This document shows positions 6,218-13,402 of a DNA stretch of 35,050 nucleotides, one piece after another (position 1 is the first letter of the stretch; every line of letters begins with the position of its first letter). The notes beneath the pieces were generated by a model that was not told the origin of the DNA, did not search any database, and saw only the letters and a list, made by a program, of their open reading frames with translations. The position numbers and the translations under genes were made by a program. Source of the DNA: Lysobacteraceae bacterium (GTDB taxonomy: Bacteria > Pseudomonadota > Gammaproteobacteria > Xanthomonadales > Rhodanobacteraceae); NCBI GenBank assembly GCA_018971925.1, contig JAGWZT010000001.1:1-35050 (forward strand), given 5' to 3'.

Positions 6218-7500
6218 TGCCGACGGCGAATCTGCCCCTGCGCGTGCTGGCGTGGGTGGCGTGCGTGCTCGCGTTTTTCCTGATCATGTACGGATCTTTC
6301 GTGCGGCTGTCCAACGCCGGCCTCTCGTGCCCCGACTGGCCGACCTGCTACGGGCGCATCACCTGGCCGGTCAAGCCGGCAGCCGTCGCGAAAGCGGACA
6401 AGGCGTTCCCGAACCGGCCCGTCGAAACCCACAAGGCCTGGCGCGAACAAACCCATCGTTTCGCCGCCGGCACGCTCGGCTTGCTGGTGTTGGCCGAGGC
6501 GCTGGTCGCGACGTTTGCGGCCCGGCGGCGTTTCGCACTGGTGATCGCGGCGGTGGTGCTGATCGGCATCGGAATACCGATGTACATGGCCCGGCATTAC
6601 GTGACTGCCAGCGTGCTCGCGGCGGCTGGCGAGGCGCTGTTGCTTGGCGTGGCCTTCTTCTGGCGGGGCGCCGGCTGGCGACGCGTCGCGGTGCTGACGT
6701 TGGCGGTCGTGTGCTTCCAGGCATTGCTCGGGATGTGGACGGTCACGTGGCTGTTGAAGCCCATCGTGGTTTCCGGGCACCTGCTGGGTGGCATGGCGAC
6801 ATTTGCATTGCTGACATGGGTGGCGTGGCGGCTATCTTTGTCCCCTCTCCCTTCGGGAGAGGGTGCCATTTCTGCCGTGAAGGCAGAAATGGCGGGTGAG
6901 GGTCCGGGTTCGCAGGTACGTTATGCGCTGGCCGAACCCTCACCCCAGCGCTACGCGCTCGGCGCTACGCGCCGCCTCTCCCGTAGGGAGAGGGGCTTAT
7001 TCTTGGCGGCGGTGATCGGCGTGGTGTTGCTGGCGTGCCAGATCTTCCTGGGCGGGTGGACGTCGTCCAATTACGCCGCGCTCGCGTGCGGCATCGGTGG
7101 CTCGGCATTTCCGACCTGCCTTGGCCAGTGGTGGCCGGCGATGGATTTCCACCAGGGTTTCATCCTGTGGCGCGGCATCGGCGTGGATTTCCAGGGTGGC
7201 ATCCTGGATGCCCCCGCGCGCACCGCGATCCAGATGGTGCACCGCTTCGGCGCGGCGGTCGTGTTCGTATACGTGTTGTGGCTGGCGCACAAGACGGGAC
7301 GTGCGGGCCTGCGCTGGCATGCCGTCGCGCTGGCGGCGCTGCTGTTTGTGCAGGTCGCGTTGGGCATCAGCAACGTGATGCTGGGCCTGCCGCTGGCGAT
7401 CGCCGTGGCACACACCGGGGGTGCGGCGCTGCTGCTGTTTGCTGTTGTAACGCTGCTGACCCGCAGCCAAGCGCTGGCGCCGCGGGAGGGCCATTTGTAG
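6217..7500 (+). CDS. ctaA: Heme A synthase (COX15/CtaA) with an in-frame repeat-derived insertion
   Basis: This polytopic inner-membrane enzyme oxidises the C8 methyl of heme O to give heme A. Its 427 residues show the two-half architecture. In half 1, SNAGLSCPDWPTC carries a periplasmic cysteine pair (C38, C44), and H80 (EQTHRFAAG) and H188 (SGHLLGG) are heme-site histidines. In half 2, GGWTSSNYAALAC is followed by PTC, with H342 (MVHRFGA) and H399 (AHTGGA). Residues 209-260 between the halves do not look like COX15. They are encoded by a palindromic element (6841-6998) whose length keeps the frame. The insert lies in the linker between the halves, where it could be tolerated. The start codon overlaps the upstream stop (TGATG). 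The stop codon falls in a REP sequence. Confidence 0.93.
   Translation: MPTANLPLRVLAWVACVLAFFLIMYGSFVRLSNAGLSCPDWPTCYGRITWPVKPAAVAKADKAFPNRPVETHKAWREQTHRFAAGTLGLLVLAEALVATFAARRRFALVIAAVVLIGIGIPMYMARHYVTASVLAAAGEALLLGVAFFWRGAGWRRVAVLTLAVVCFQALLGMWTVTWLLKPIVVSGHLLGGMATFALLTWVAWRLSLSPLPSGEGAISAVKAEMAGEGPGSQVRYALAEPSPQRYALGATRRLSRRERGLFLAAVIGVVLLACQIFLGGWTSSNYAALACGIGGSAFPTCLGQWWPAMDFHQGFILWRGIGVDFQGGILDAPARTAIQMVHRFGAAVVFVYVLWLAHKTGRAGLRWHAVALAALLFVQVALGISNVMLGLPLAIAVAHTGGAALLLFAVVTLLTRSQALAPREGHL
6841..6998. repeat. Palindromic (REP/BIME-like) element inside ctaA
   Basis: Three clear perfect hairpins occur in about 156 bp: CCCTCTCCC/GGGAGAGGG (6843-6863), a 12-bp stem GCCATTTCTGCC/GGCAGAAATGGC (6865-6893) and CCTCTCCC/GGGAGAGG (6975-6993). 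A longer-range pairing of GGGTGAGGG (6894-6902) with CCCTCACCC (about 6937-6945) joins them. The outer CCCCTCTCCC and GGGAGAGGGG also form terminal inverted repeats for the whole element. Such elements are usually intergenic. Here the element is in frame and has no stop codon in the ctaA frame. Confidence 0.85.
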
Positions 7501-7571
7501 GAGCGGCGGAATCCGCGCCCCGGGCGTGGCATCCGCACAATGTCGATCGGGCCTTCCTGCCCTCCTACAAT
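7489..7571. repeat. GTAG-type REP palindrome pair between ctaA and ctaB
   Basis: CCATTTGTAGGAG at the left edge and CTCCTACAATGG at the right edge form an inverted repeat. The left arm continues as GTAGGAGCGGCGGAATCCGC, the usual start of REP sequences in Pseudomonas and Xanthomonadales. The ctaA stop codon (TAG, 7498-7500) lies within the left arm, and a possible ctaB start ATG (7570) abuts the right arm. Such pairs are normally spread by a RAYT transposase encoded elsewhere; none is in this window. Confidence 0.7.
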
Positions 7572-8499
7572 GGAAAAGATGTCCACGCTCGCCGGCCAAT
7601 ACCTTGCCGCCACCAAGCCGCGCATCGTCGCGTTGCTGGTGTTCACCGCCATCATCGGGATGCTGCTGGCCGCGCCCGGCGTGCCGCCCTGGCGCGCGCT
7701 GGTGTTCGGCACACTCGGCGTCTGGATGGCATCGTCATCGGCGGCGGCGCTGAACCAGTTGATCGACCAGCGCATCGACCGCGTGATGGCGCGCACCGCG
7801 CATCGCCCGCTGGTCACGGGCACGCTCACCGCGCGTCAGGTGTTGGTGTTTGCCACGTTGCTGGGCGTGGCGTCGATGCTGATCCTCGGCCTGCTGGTGA
7901 ACTGGCTGACCGCCTTGCTCACCTTCATCGGGCTGATCGGTTACGCGGTGATCTACACGGCGTTCCTGAAACGCGCGACGCCGCAGAACATCGTGATCGG
8001 CGGTCTCGCCGGCGCGATTCCTCCGCTGCTGGGCTGGGCCGCCGTGACCGGCATGCAGGCGCCGAGCGATTGGGCCTATGGCTTGTTGCTGGTGCTGATC
8101 GTGTTCGTGTGGACGCCGCCGCACTTCTGGTCGCTGGCGATCTTCCGGCGCGAGGATTACCGGCGGGCCTGCATCCCGATGCTGCCGGTGGTCTATGGCG
8201 TCGAATACACCCGCTGGCACGTGTTGTTCTACACCGTGCTGCTGGTGCTGGTGAGCCTGCTGCCGTACCTCACCGGCATGAGCGGACTGCTGTATCTCGG
8301 CGGCGCGGCGGTGCTGGGCATCGCCTACCTGTACTACGCGATCCGGCTGATGCGCCCGCCGGACGAGCGCTTCGCGATGAGCGCGTTCGGCTATTCGATC
8401 GTTTACCTGATCGCCCTGTTCAGCTTCCTGCTGGCCGACCACTGGCTGGCCGGGCCGGTGGTGCGGGTGGGCGGATACGTGCTGCAGCGGATAGGGTAA
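7570..8499 (+). CDS. ctaB: Protoheme IX farnesyltransferase (heme O synthase)
   Basis: This UbiA-superfamily membrane prenyltransferase makes heme O from heme B and farnesyl diphosphate, the substrate for CtaA just upstream. With the start used here (309 aa) the first aspartate-rich motif is [19 protein letters not shown] at 62-80, with N62, D66, D70 and R75 as expected. The second loop, [17 protein letters not shown], runs from about 129. The start is uncertain: ATG at 7540, 7570 or 7579 are all in frame, none has a strong ribosome-binding site, and the REP pair covers the region. [15 protein letters not shown] (from 7579) is the part that matches the family. It lies 69 bp after ctaA and is probably in the same operon. 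Confidence 0.95.
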   Translation: MEKMSTLAGQYLAATKPRIVALLVFTAIIGMLLAAPGVPPWRALVFGTLGVWMASSSAAALNQLIDQRIDRVMARTAHRPLVTGTLTARQVLVFATLLGVASMLILGLLVNWLTALLTFIGLIGYAVIYTAFLKRATPQNIVIGGLAGAIPPLLGWAAVTGMQAPSDWAYGLLLVLIVFVWTPPHFWSLAIFRREDYRRACIPMLPVVYGVEYTRWHVLFYTVLLVLVSLLPYLTGMSGLLYLGGAAVLGIAYLYYAIRLMRPPDERFAMSAFGYSIVYLIALFSFLLADHWLAGPVVRVGGYVLQRIG

Positions 8500-8542
8500 G
8501 CTGGCGCCGGCGCAGGCAGGCAGCCGGCGCGGGTGGTGTATC

Positions 8543-8557
8543 GGGAGCCAGGCTCCC
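8543..8557. terminator. Tight inverted repeat after ctaB
   Basis: GGGAGCC and GGCTCCC are separated by one base in the 79-bp gap between ctaB and the GGDEF-EAL gene; in RNA this would fold as a 6-bp stem with a 3-nt loop. It has no U-tract. It also lies just before the GGGAGG ribosome-binding site (8563-8568) of the next gene, so it could affect translation as easily as termination. Confidence 0.3.
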
Positions 8558-8578
8558 AGGCCGGGAGGTTGGCTGCGC

Positions 8579-10765
8579 TTGAACGTGGTCCTGCTGGTTG
8601 TGGCGATCGTCGCCGCGTTGATCAGCATCGCGCTGGCGGCATGGGCGTTGCGCAAGCAGCGTCGCATCCTGAAGGAACTGACCGCCAGCCGCGAGCGCTA
8701 CATGCTGGTCGCGGAAGGCGCCAACGACGGCATCTTCGATTACGACCTCGTCACGCAAAGCATTTACTTTTCGCCGCGCGTGTACCAGATGCTCGGGTAC
8801 GACGAAACCGAACTGCGCGGCCCCGACGGCCTCAAGCGGATCATGGAGCCCGAGGACTACGAGGTCGCGCGCGCGGCCCTGTTCGGACACCTGGAGCAGC
8901 ATCACCGCGACGAGCTCCAACGGGTGATGCGCCTGCGCGCGCACGACGGCCGGGTGCTGACCATCCTGGCACGGAGCGTCGCGCAATATGCCGAGGACGG
9001 AACGCCGGTGCGGGTGGCCGGTTCCTACACCGACATCACCGACCGCCTGCACGACAAGCGCCAGTTGCAGATCGCGGCCAGCGTGTTCGAGGCCAGCAGC
9101 GACGGCATCCTCATCAGCGATCCCGTCCAGCGCATCGTATCGGTCAACAGCGCCTTCATGCGCGTGACCGGATACGAGCGCGAGGAGCTGACGGGGCGGC
9201 CGGTGCGCGACATGCAGATTCCGTCCGCCGCGACACGCGCTTGCGACCACGCGCTGCGTGAATTCGACAAGTGGAGCGGCGAAATCGCCTGGCGCCGCCG
9301 CAATGGCGAGGGCAAGGCGCTCGACAGCTCGGTGGTCGCGGTGCGCGACTCTTCGGGCGAAGTCGCGTTCCACATCCATGTCTGCATCGACACCGCCGAG
9401 CTGCGTTACGCGCAGGCGCGCATACGCCATCTCGCCTACTTCGATCCGCTTACGGGGTTGCCCAATCGCACCCACATGCGCGGCCAGTTCGCGCAGGCGC
9501 TGGCGGCGGCTCGGCATGGCGCACGGCCGCTGGCGGTCGCGTTTTTCGACCTCGACAACTTCAAGGAGATCAACGACACCGCCGGCCACAGCGTGGGCGA
9601 CGACGTGATCTGCACGGTGGCGCAACGGTTGAGCGAAGGCGTGCGCGAGGGCGATGTGCTGTGCCGGTTCGGGGGCGACGAGTTCCTGCTGCTGCTGCCC
9701 GATACGGACGCCGCGGCGGCCGAAGTCATGACGCGGCGCCTGATCGAGCGGATCTGCCAACCCGTCGATGTCGAGGGCCGATCGCTGGACATCGCTGCCA
9801 GCGCGGGTTTCAGCATCTTCCCCGACGATGCGACGGATGCCGAGAACCTGGTGCGTGAGGCCGACACCGCCCTGTTCCGTGCCAAGGCAGAGGGTGGCAA
9901 CACGGTGCTGCGCTTCCTGCCGTGGATGGGCGAGGCCGTGACCTGGCGCCACGACATGCAGTCTGCGTTGCGCGCCGCGATCGTGCGCTCGCAGTTCGTG
10001 CTGCGCTACCAGCCGATCGTGGACGCGCGCGCCAACCGCGTGCGCGGGTTCGAGGCGTTGCTGTACTGGAATCGGCCCGGCATGGGCGTGGTCGGTCCCA
10101 GCTCGTTCATCGGGCTGGCCGAAGAATCGCGGCTGATCGAATCCATTGGCGCGTGGGTGGTCGAGGAAGCGTGCCGCCAGTTGGCGGCGTGGAAACACGT
10201 CGGCCTGCCGGCGTTCTATGTCGGCATCAATGTCTCGGGCATGCAACTGCGCGTGGGCGGCGCCTTCCAGGACGTGCTTGCCGAGGCCATGCGCAAGCAT
10301 GGCGTGGGCAACGACGAGTTGATGCTGGAAATCACCGAGCGGCACCTGGTGCAGGATGTGAAGGGCGGCTTGCCGTTGCTGGAAACCCTGACGGCGAGCG
10401 GCCTGCGGGTATCGATCGACGACTTCGGCACCGGCTATTCCAATCTCGAATCGCTCAAGAACCTGACCGTCAACCAGATCAAGATCGACCGCGCCTTCGT
10501 GCGCAATCTGATGACGGAGTCGGGCGACCGCGCGATCGTGCGCTCCATCATCGCGCTCGGCCGCAGCCTGGGCCTGCAGGTCGTCGCCGAGGGCGTGGAA
10601 ACCGCCGAACAGATGCAGATGCTGCGCGAATTCGGCTGCGACATGTTGCAGGGATTCCTGTACGCGCGCCCGCTCGAGGTGGATGCGGTGCCCGGATTCC
10701 TGATCGAACTCGCGGCCGGCAAGGTGGGCCGGAAGGCTGGCGAGCGCGGCTCCGTTGTGTTGTGA
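8579..10765 (+). CDS. PAS-PAS-GGDEF-EAL cyclic-di-GMP enzyme
   Basis: This 728-residue signalling protein can in principle both make and break c-di-GMP. It has one N-terminal helix (about 3-23), PAS domains at about 38-155 and 165-275, a GGDEF domain at about 283-445 and an EAL domain at about 458-715. The cyclase site GGDEF (365-369) is intact and an RxxD inhibitory site (356-359) precedes it by five residues. In the EAL domain, EAL (492-494), N551, E584, the DD pair at 614-615, K635 and E671 are all present, so hydrolysis should work. Which activity wins is not visible. The start is TTG at 8579 with GGGAGG 10 nt upstream. Its only link to the oxidase genes is position; PAS domains may sense redox state or oxygen, but no cofactor site was seen. 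Confidence 0.93.
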   Translation: MNVVLLVVAIVAALISIALAAWALRKQRRILKELTASRERYMLVAEGANDGIFDYDLVTQSIYFSPRVYQMLGYDETELRGPDGLKRIMEPEDYEVARAALFGHLEQHHRDELQRVMRLRAHDGRVLTILARSVAQYAEDGTPVRVAGSYTDITDRLHDKRQLQIAASVFEASSDGILISDPVQRIVSVNSAFMRVTGYEREELTGRPVRDMQIPSAATRACDHALREFDKWSGEIAWRRRNGEGKALDSSVVAVRDSSGEVAFHIHVCIDTAELRYAQARIRHLAYFDPLTGLPNRTHMRGQFAQALAAARHGARPLAVAFFDLDNFKEINDTAGHSVGDDVICTVAQRLSEGVREGDVLCRFGGDEFLLLLPDTDAAAAEVMTRRLIERICQPVDVEGRSLDIAASAGFSIFPDDATDAENLVREADTALFRAKAEGGNTVLRFLPWMGEAVTWRHDMQSALRAAIVRSQFVLRYQPIVDARANRVRGFEALLYWNRPGMGVVGPSSFIGLAEESRLIESIGAWVVEEACRQLAAWKHVGLPAFYVGINVSGMQLRVGGAFQDVLAEAMRKHGVGNDELMLEITERHLVQDVKGGLPLLETLTASGLRVSIDDFGTGYSNLESLKNLTVNQIKIDRAFVRNLMTESGDRAIVRSIIALGRSLGLQVVAEGVETAEQMQMLREFGCDMLQGFLYARPLEVDAVPGFLIELAAGKVGRKAGERGSVVL

Positions 10766-10772
10766 TACACGG

Positions 10773-10797
10773 TTGCCGCGGGCGGTTTCCGCGGCAA
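10773..10797 (+). terminator. Stem-loop after the GGDEF-EAL gene
   Basis: A perfect 9-bp stem, TTGCCGCGG / CCGCGGCAA, with a 7-nt loop lies 8 nt after the stop codon. No U-run follows, so it is either a weak or factor-assisted terminator or an mRNA 3'-end stabiliser. The next gene starts 26 bp later on the same strand. Confidence 0.5.
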
Positions 10798-10822
10798 GCC
10801 TTCGTGTGCAGCAGGTGATGCC

Positions 10823-11749
10823 TTGAACGCGTTGATGGATTTCCTGCGCTGGTGGATCCCCTGGGAGCCCTCGGCCACCGCGGTCGTCGCGTTCGCGCTC
10901 GCCGTGTGGTTGTACTGGCGCGGTGCGCGGCGCTCGCCGGCGACGGCCCCGTGGCACCGGCAGCTGTCGTTCTGGCTCGGCCTGTTCGTCATCTATTTCA
11001 GCCTGCACACGCATCTCGACTATTACGCCGAGCACGAATTCTTCGTGAACCGCCTGCAGCAGTTCGGTCTGCAGCACCTCGGTCCTTTCATGGTCGTGCT
11101 GGCGTTTCCCGGTGCGACATTGCGCAGCGGTTTGCCGCTGCGTTGGCGGATCCATTGGCTGCGTCCATCCGCGCGCAGCGCGCCCTGGCGCGGGCTTTCC
11201 GGCTTCTTGCTCAATCCGTGGGTCGCGTCGTTCGTGTTCGTCGGCGTGATGCTGTTCTGGCTGTGGCCGTCCGTGCTGTTCTACGCGATGCTGGATTGGC
11301 GCCTGTACCGCTTGATGAACTGGAGCATGGTGCTGGCGGGGCTGCTGTACTGGTGGCTGATCCTCGACAGCCGCCCCAAACCGCCCGCGCGGCTGTCGCC
11401 CGGGATGCGCGTACTCGTCGAAATGCTGGTAATGGTGCCGCTGATCCTGGCCGGCGCGTACATCACGTTCACCACCCGGGACCTGTATCCGATCTACAGC
11501 TTGTGCGGGCGCGCGTTCAACGGCATCACGCCTGCCGCCGACCAATACCTGGGCGGCCTGATCCTGTGGATACCGGGCGCGATGATGAGCGTGCTTGCGG
11601 CGGCCGTCGCGTTCGGCCACTGGCTGTCACTCGATTCGCGGGGGCGGCTGCCGTCGCGGCAGGCGCGACGCGAAGCGTGGCGGGCGCGCGTGGTCGCGCG
11701 CACTCAGGGCCCGGACGCGTTGGCGGGCAGCACGGAAAAGTCCACCTGA
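10823..11749 (+). CDS. Caa3_CtaG-type cytochrome c oxidase assembly protein
   Basis: This 308-residue protein is almost all membrane helix (about seven). Segments such as HTHLDYYAEHEFFVNRLQQF and HLGPFMVVLAFPG resemble the Caa3_CtaG family, first described for Bacillus caa3 oxidase assembly and unrelated to Cox11. In proteobacteria the family occurs beside oxidase genes and is thought to take part in copper insertion. With Cox11 missing from this cluster, it is a candidate for the CuB-loading role. The start is probably TTG at 10823, with GCAGGTG just upstream; ATG at 10835 is in frame. Its last 46 bases overlap the convergent PCu(A)C gene, so the two transcripts would be complementary at their ends. 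Confidence 0.8.
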   Translation: MNALMDFLRWWIPWEPSATAVVAFALAVWLYWRGARRSPATAPWHRQLSFWLGLFVIYFSLHTHLDYYAEHEFFVNRLQQFGLQHLGPFMVVLAFPGATLRSGLPLRWRIHWLRPSARSAPWRGLSGFLLNPWVASFVFVGVMLFWLWPSVLFYAMLDWRLYRLMNWSMVLAGLLYWWLILDSRPKPPARLSPGMRVLVEMLVMVPLILAGAYITFTTRDLYPIYSLCGRAFNGITPAADQYLGGLILWIPGAMMSVLAAAVAFGHWLSLDSRGRLPSRQARREAWRARVVARTQGPDALAGSTEKST

Positions 11750-12171
11750 AGCACGCTGCCGCCGGCAAAGCGCAGGCGCATCGGAACCTTGTCGCCGGGT
11801 TTCACCGGGCGCTTCGCGTGCGACAGCATCAGGTGGTAGCCGCCCGGCGCGAGTTTGACGCTGCCGTGCGCGGGAATGTCGAGGTGATCGACCATTTCCA
11901 TCGTGCTGTCGCCTTGCGCGAGGCGCGAACGGTGCAGCATCACCAAGCCATAGTCGGGGCTGCTGACGCCGGTAAGGCGCTGCACCCCGTCGCTGTCATT
12001 CACGATCGTCGCGTAGCCCGCCGCGGGCAGGTTGGCGGGCAGCCAGCGAATCCATGCCTGTTCGACGCGTACGGCGCTGGCCGGAGCCGCCGCGGGCGCC
12101 GAAGCACAAGTTGCGATCAGACCCGCGCAGGCGAACGCGCGCAGCAGATCGCGGGCATGCCGGGCCGTCAT
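11704..12171 (-). CDS. PCu(A)C periplasmic copper chaperone
   Basis: This 155-residue exported protein binds Cu(I) in the periplasm and passes it to the CuA site or to SCO. A hydrophobic signal sequence with an AxA-type end covers about 1-33. The ligand set H80, M91, H113 and M115 fits the family pattern H(M)X10MX21HXM exactly in spacing, with R81 in the optional methionine place. APGGYHLML is the typical C-terminal strand. The start overlaps the SCO1 stop by four bases (ATGA), so the two are translationally coupled as sco1-pcuAC. The 3' end overlaps the convergent Caa3_CtaG gene by 46 bp. Confidence 0.9.
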   Translation of the reverse strand: MTARHARDLLRAFACAGLIATCASAPAAAPASAVRVEQAWIRWLPANLPAAGYATIVNDSDGVQRLTGVSSPDYGLVMLHRSRLAQGDSTMEMVDHLDIPAHGSVKLAPGGYHLMLSHAKRPVKPGDKVPMRLRFAGGSVLQVDFSVLPANASGP

Positions 12172-12767
12172 GATTGCTTCACCAGAATATCGAGGTCGTG
12201 CAGGATTTCGTCGTTCGACGAGCCCGGCGTCGCCAGCAGGCGCGCATGGCCCTGCTGGTCGAACACGTAGACCGCGGAGCTGTGCGTGACGTCGTAGTCG
12301 CCGGCCTTGTCGTTCGGCGTTTCGGGCTTGTAGAAAGCGCGATAGCGCTTGGCCAGCTGCGCGATGGCCTCCTGCGTGCCGGTCAGCCCGACAATGCGCG
12401 GATCGAATGCGGTGACGTACTGGTGCAATACCGGCACCGTGTCGCGCACCGGATCCACCGTCACGAACAGCACGCGCACGTCATCCGCGGCCTTGCCCAT
12501 TTTCTGCAATACCGTGTGCAGGTGCACAAGCGTCAGCGGGCATACGTCGGGGCAATGCGTGTAGCCGAAATACAGCAACGCGACCTTGCCGCGATAGTCG
12601 GCCGCGGTGACCGGCTGGCCGAGATCATTGGTCATGCTGAATTTCAGGTCGGGCAAATGGCCCTGCACGTCGTCGAGCTGCCATTGCGGATGCGCCGCGC
12701 AACCAGCGAGCACCACGATGGCCGCGGCGGCGAACAACCAGCGAACGGGTGGATGGCGGAACGACAT
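12168..12767 (-). CDS. SCO1/SenC copper chaperone lipoprotein
   Basis: This 199-residue thioredoxin-fold protein metallates CuA of oxidase subunit II and keeps its cysteines reduced. VVLAGC at 18-23 is a lipobox, so the mature form is likely a lipoprotein with C23 acylated. HCPDVC gives the metal cysteines C72 and C76, and H162 in DVTHSSAVYVFD is the third ligand. GKVALLYFGYTHCPDVCP and the DP(V)RD segment are standard for the family. It is the first gene of a two-gene minus-strand unit with PCu(A)C. A plausible promoter lies at 12799-12826. Confidence 0.95.
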   Translation of the reverse strand: MSFRHPPVRWLFAAAAIVVLAGCAAHPQWQLDDVQGHLPDLKFSMTNDLGQPVTAADYRGKVALLYFGYTHCPDVCPLTLVHLHTVLQKMGKAADDVRVLFVTVDPVRDTVPVLHQYVTAFDPRIVGLTGTQEAIAQLAKRYRAFYKPETPNDKAGDYDVTHSSAVYVFDQQGHARLLATPGSSNDEILHDLDILVKQS

Positions 12768-12798
12768 GGCGGTGCCCGGAACGGCGATGCAACCGATG

Positions 12799-12826
12799 AT
12801 GATAGCGCGATGCGCGCAGTGTCGAA
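12799..12826 (-). promoter_or_regulatory. Putative promoter of the SCO1-PCu(A)C unit
   Basis: On the minus strand TATCAT (12799-12804) resembles a -10 box. TCGACA (12820-12825) resembles a -35 box with 15-bp spacing, or TTCGAC (12821-12826) with 16 bp. The predicted start of transcription is about 25 bp before the SCO1 ATG. The call rests on motif match by eye, in the 97-bp gap between the TPR gene and SCO1. Confidence 0.45.
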
Positions 12827-12864
12827 CGCATTGCGGCGGTGAGGAGACGCCGTACGTACGCTGT

Positions 12865-13182
12865 TCAGCGGCCCGCTTCGAGACGCTTCAGGAACACCCG
12901 CATTTCCTTCGCGGCCTGCACGTCACCCCGCGCTTCGGCGGCGGTGATGCCGCGCCGCCACGCGGCGGCGGCAGCGTGCGCGTCGCCTGCGCGCCGGCAG
13001 GCTTGCCCGAGCTGCTTCCATGCCGCCGAATAGCCATTGTCGAAGTCGATCGCCGCGCGCAAGTGCGCCATCGCTTCCACCGCATCACCGGCGTCCAGCA
13101 GCGCGACGCCCAGCGAATAGCGCAGCAGCGCGCCGTCGCGGGGTCCACCGAGTTGCGCGCGCAACGAATCGATACGCTTCAT
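12865..13182 (-). CDS. Small TPR-repeat protein
   Basis: This 105-residue, soluble, alanine-rich protein contains about two and a half TPR units: LLRYSLGVALLDAGDAVEA, then AAWKQLGQACRRAGDA, then AAAAWRRGITAAEARGD. No signal peptide or catalytic motif is present, so it is probably an interaction module in the cytoplasm. It lies downstream of the ArnT-like gene on the same strand, separated by the palindromic doublet at 13188-13402. Module C of that repeat ends only 5 bp before its ATG, so the repeat is in its leader if the genes are cotranscribed. No clear ribosome-binding site is visible. Confidence 0.8.
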   Translation of the reverse strand: MKRIDSLRAQLGGPRDGALLRYSLGVALLDAGDAVEAMAHLRAAIDFDNGYSAAWKQLGQACRRAGDAHAAAAAWRRGITAAEARGDVQAAKEMRVFLKRLEAGR

Positions 13183-13187
13183 GTGAA

Positions 13188-13402
13188 GCGGCTGTTGTGA
13201 AAAGTCAGGCCACGGAAGGCCGTTCTGATCTTCATAAACCCGGAGTGCTTCGGCTCATGGTCGAACTCGACGAAGCAGCGATCATGGATGATCGCACAAG
13301 TACGTGGAAAGCCAGGCCACGGAAGGCCGTTCTGATCTTCACGAAGTTTGTGTGCTCCAGTGTGCGAACCGATCTGCCGGTGCAGCGATCAGGGATGATC
13401 GC
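13188..13402 (-). repeat. Modular palindromic repeat, locus 2 (tandem doublet, minus orientation)
   Basis: Read on the minus strand, module A (13382-13402) is followed by a 40-nt spacer, a constant 29-nt block with module B (13313-13341) and 17 nt. A second module A (13275-13295), another 40-nt spacer and an identical 29-nt block (13206-13234) come next. Module C (13188-13205, TTTTCACAACAGCCGC) closes the array. The period is exactly 107 bp. The two spacers (13342-13381 and 13235-13274) match at only about 16 of 40 positions while modules A and B are near identical. The stop codon of the ArnT-like gene (13389-13391) is inside the first module A. Confidence 0.88.

Noticed and set aside
6841..6998. 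ctaA as a pseudogene broken by a repeat
   Set aside because: The element keeps the frame, has no stop codon in that frame, and all heme-site histidines and cysteine pairs on both sides are intact.
8420..11620. 1066-codon open frame on the minus strand
   Set aside because: It is antisense to the GGDEF-EAL and Caa3_CtaG genes, whose motifs are intact. The translation is rich in R, H, A, Q and G with no domain, as expected for a shadow frame in high-GC DNA.
13206..13341. CRISPR-like array (29-nt repeat with variable spacer)
   Set aside because: There are only two repeats, 107 bp apart, with further constant modules between them and no cas genes. The other loci of the family do not look like CRISPR arrays.
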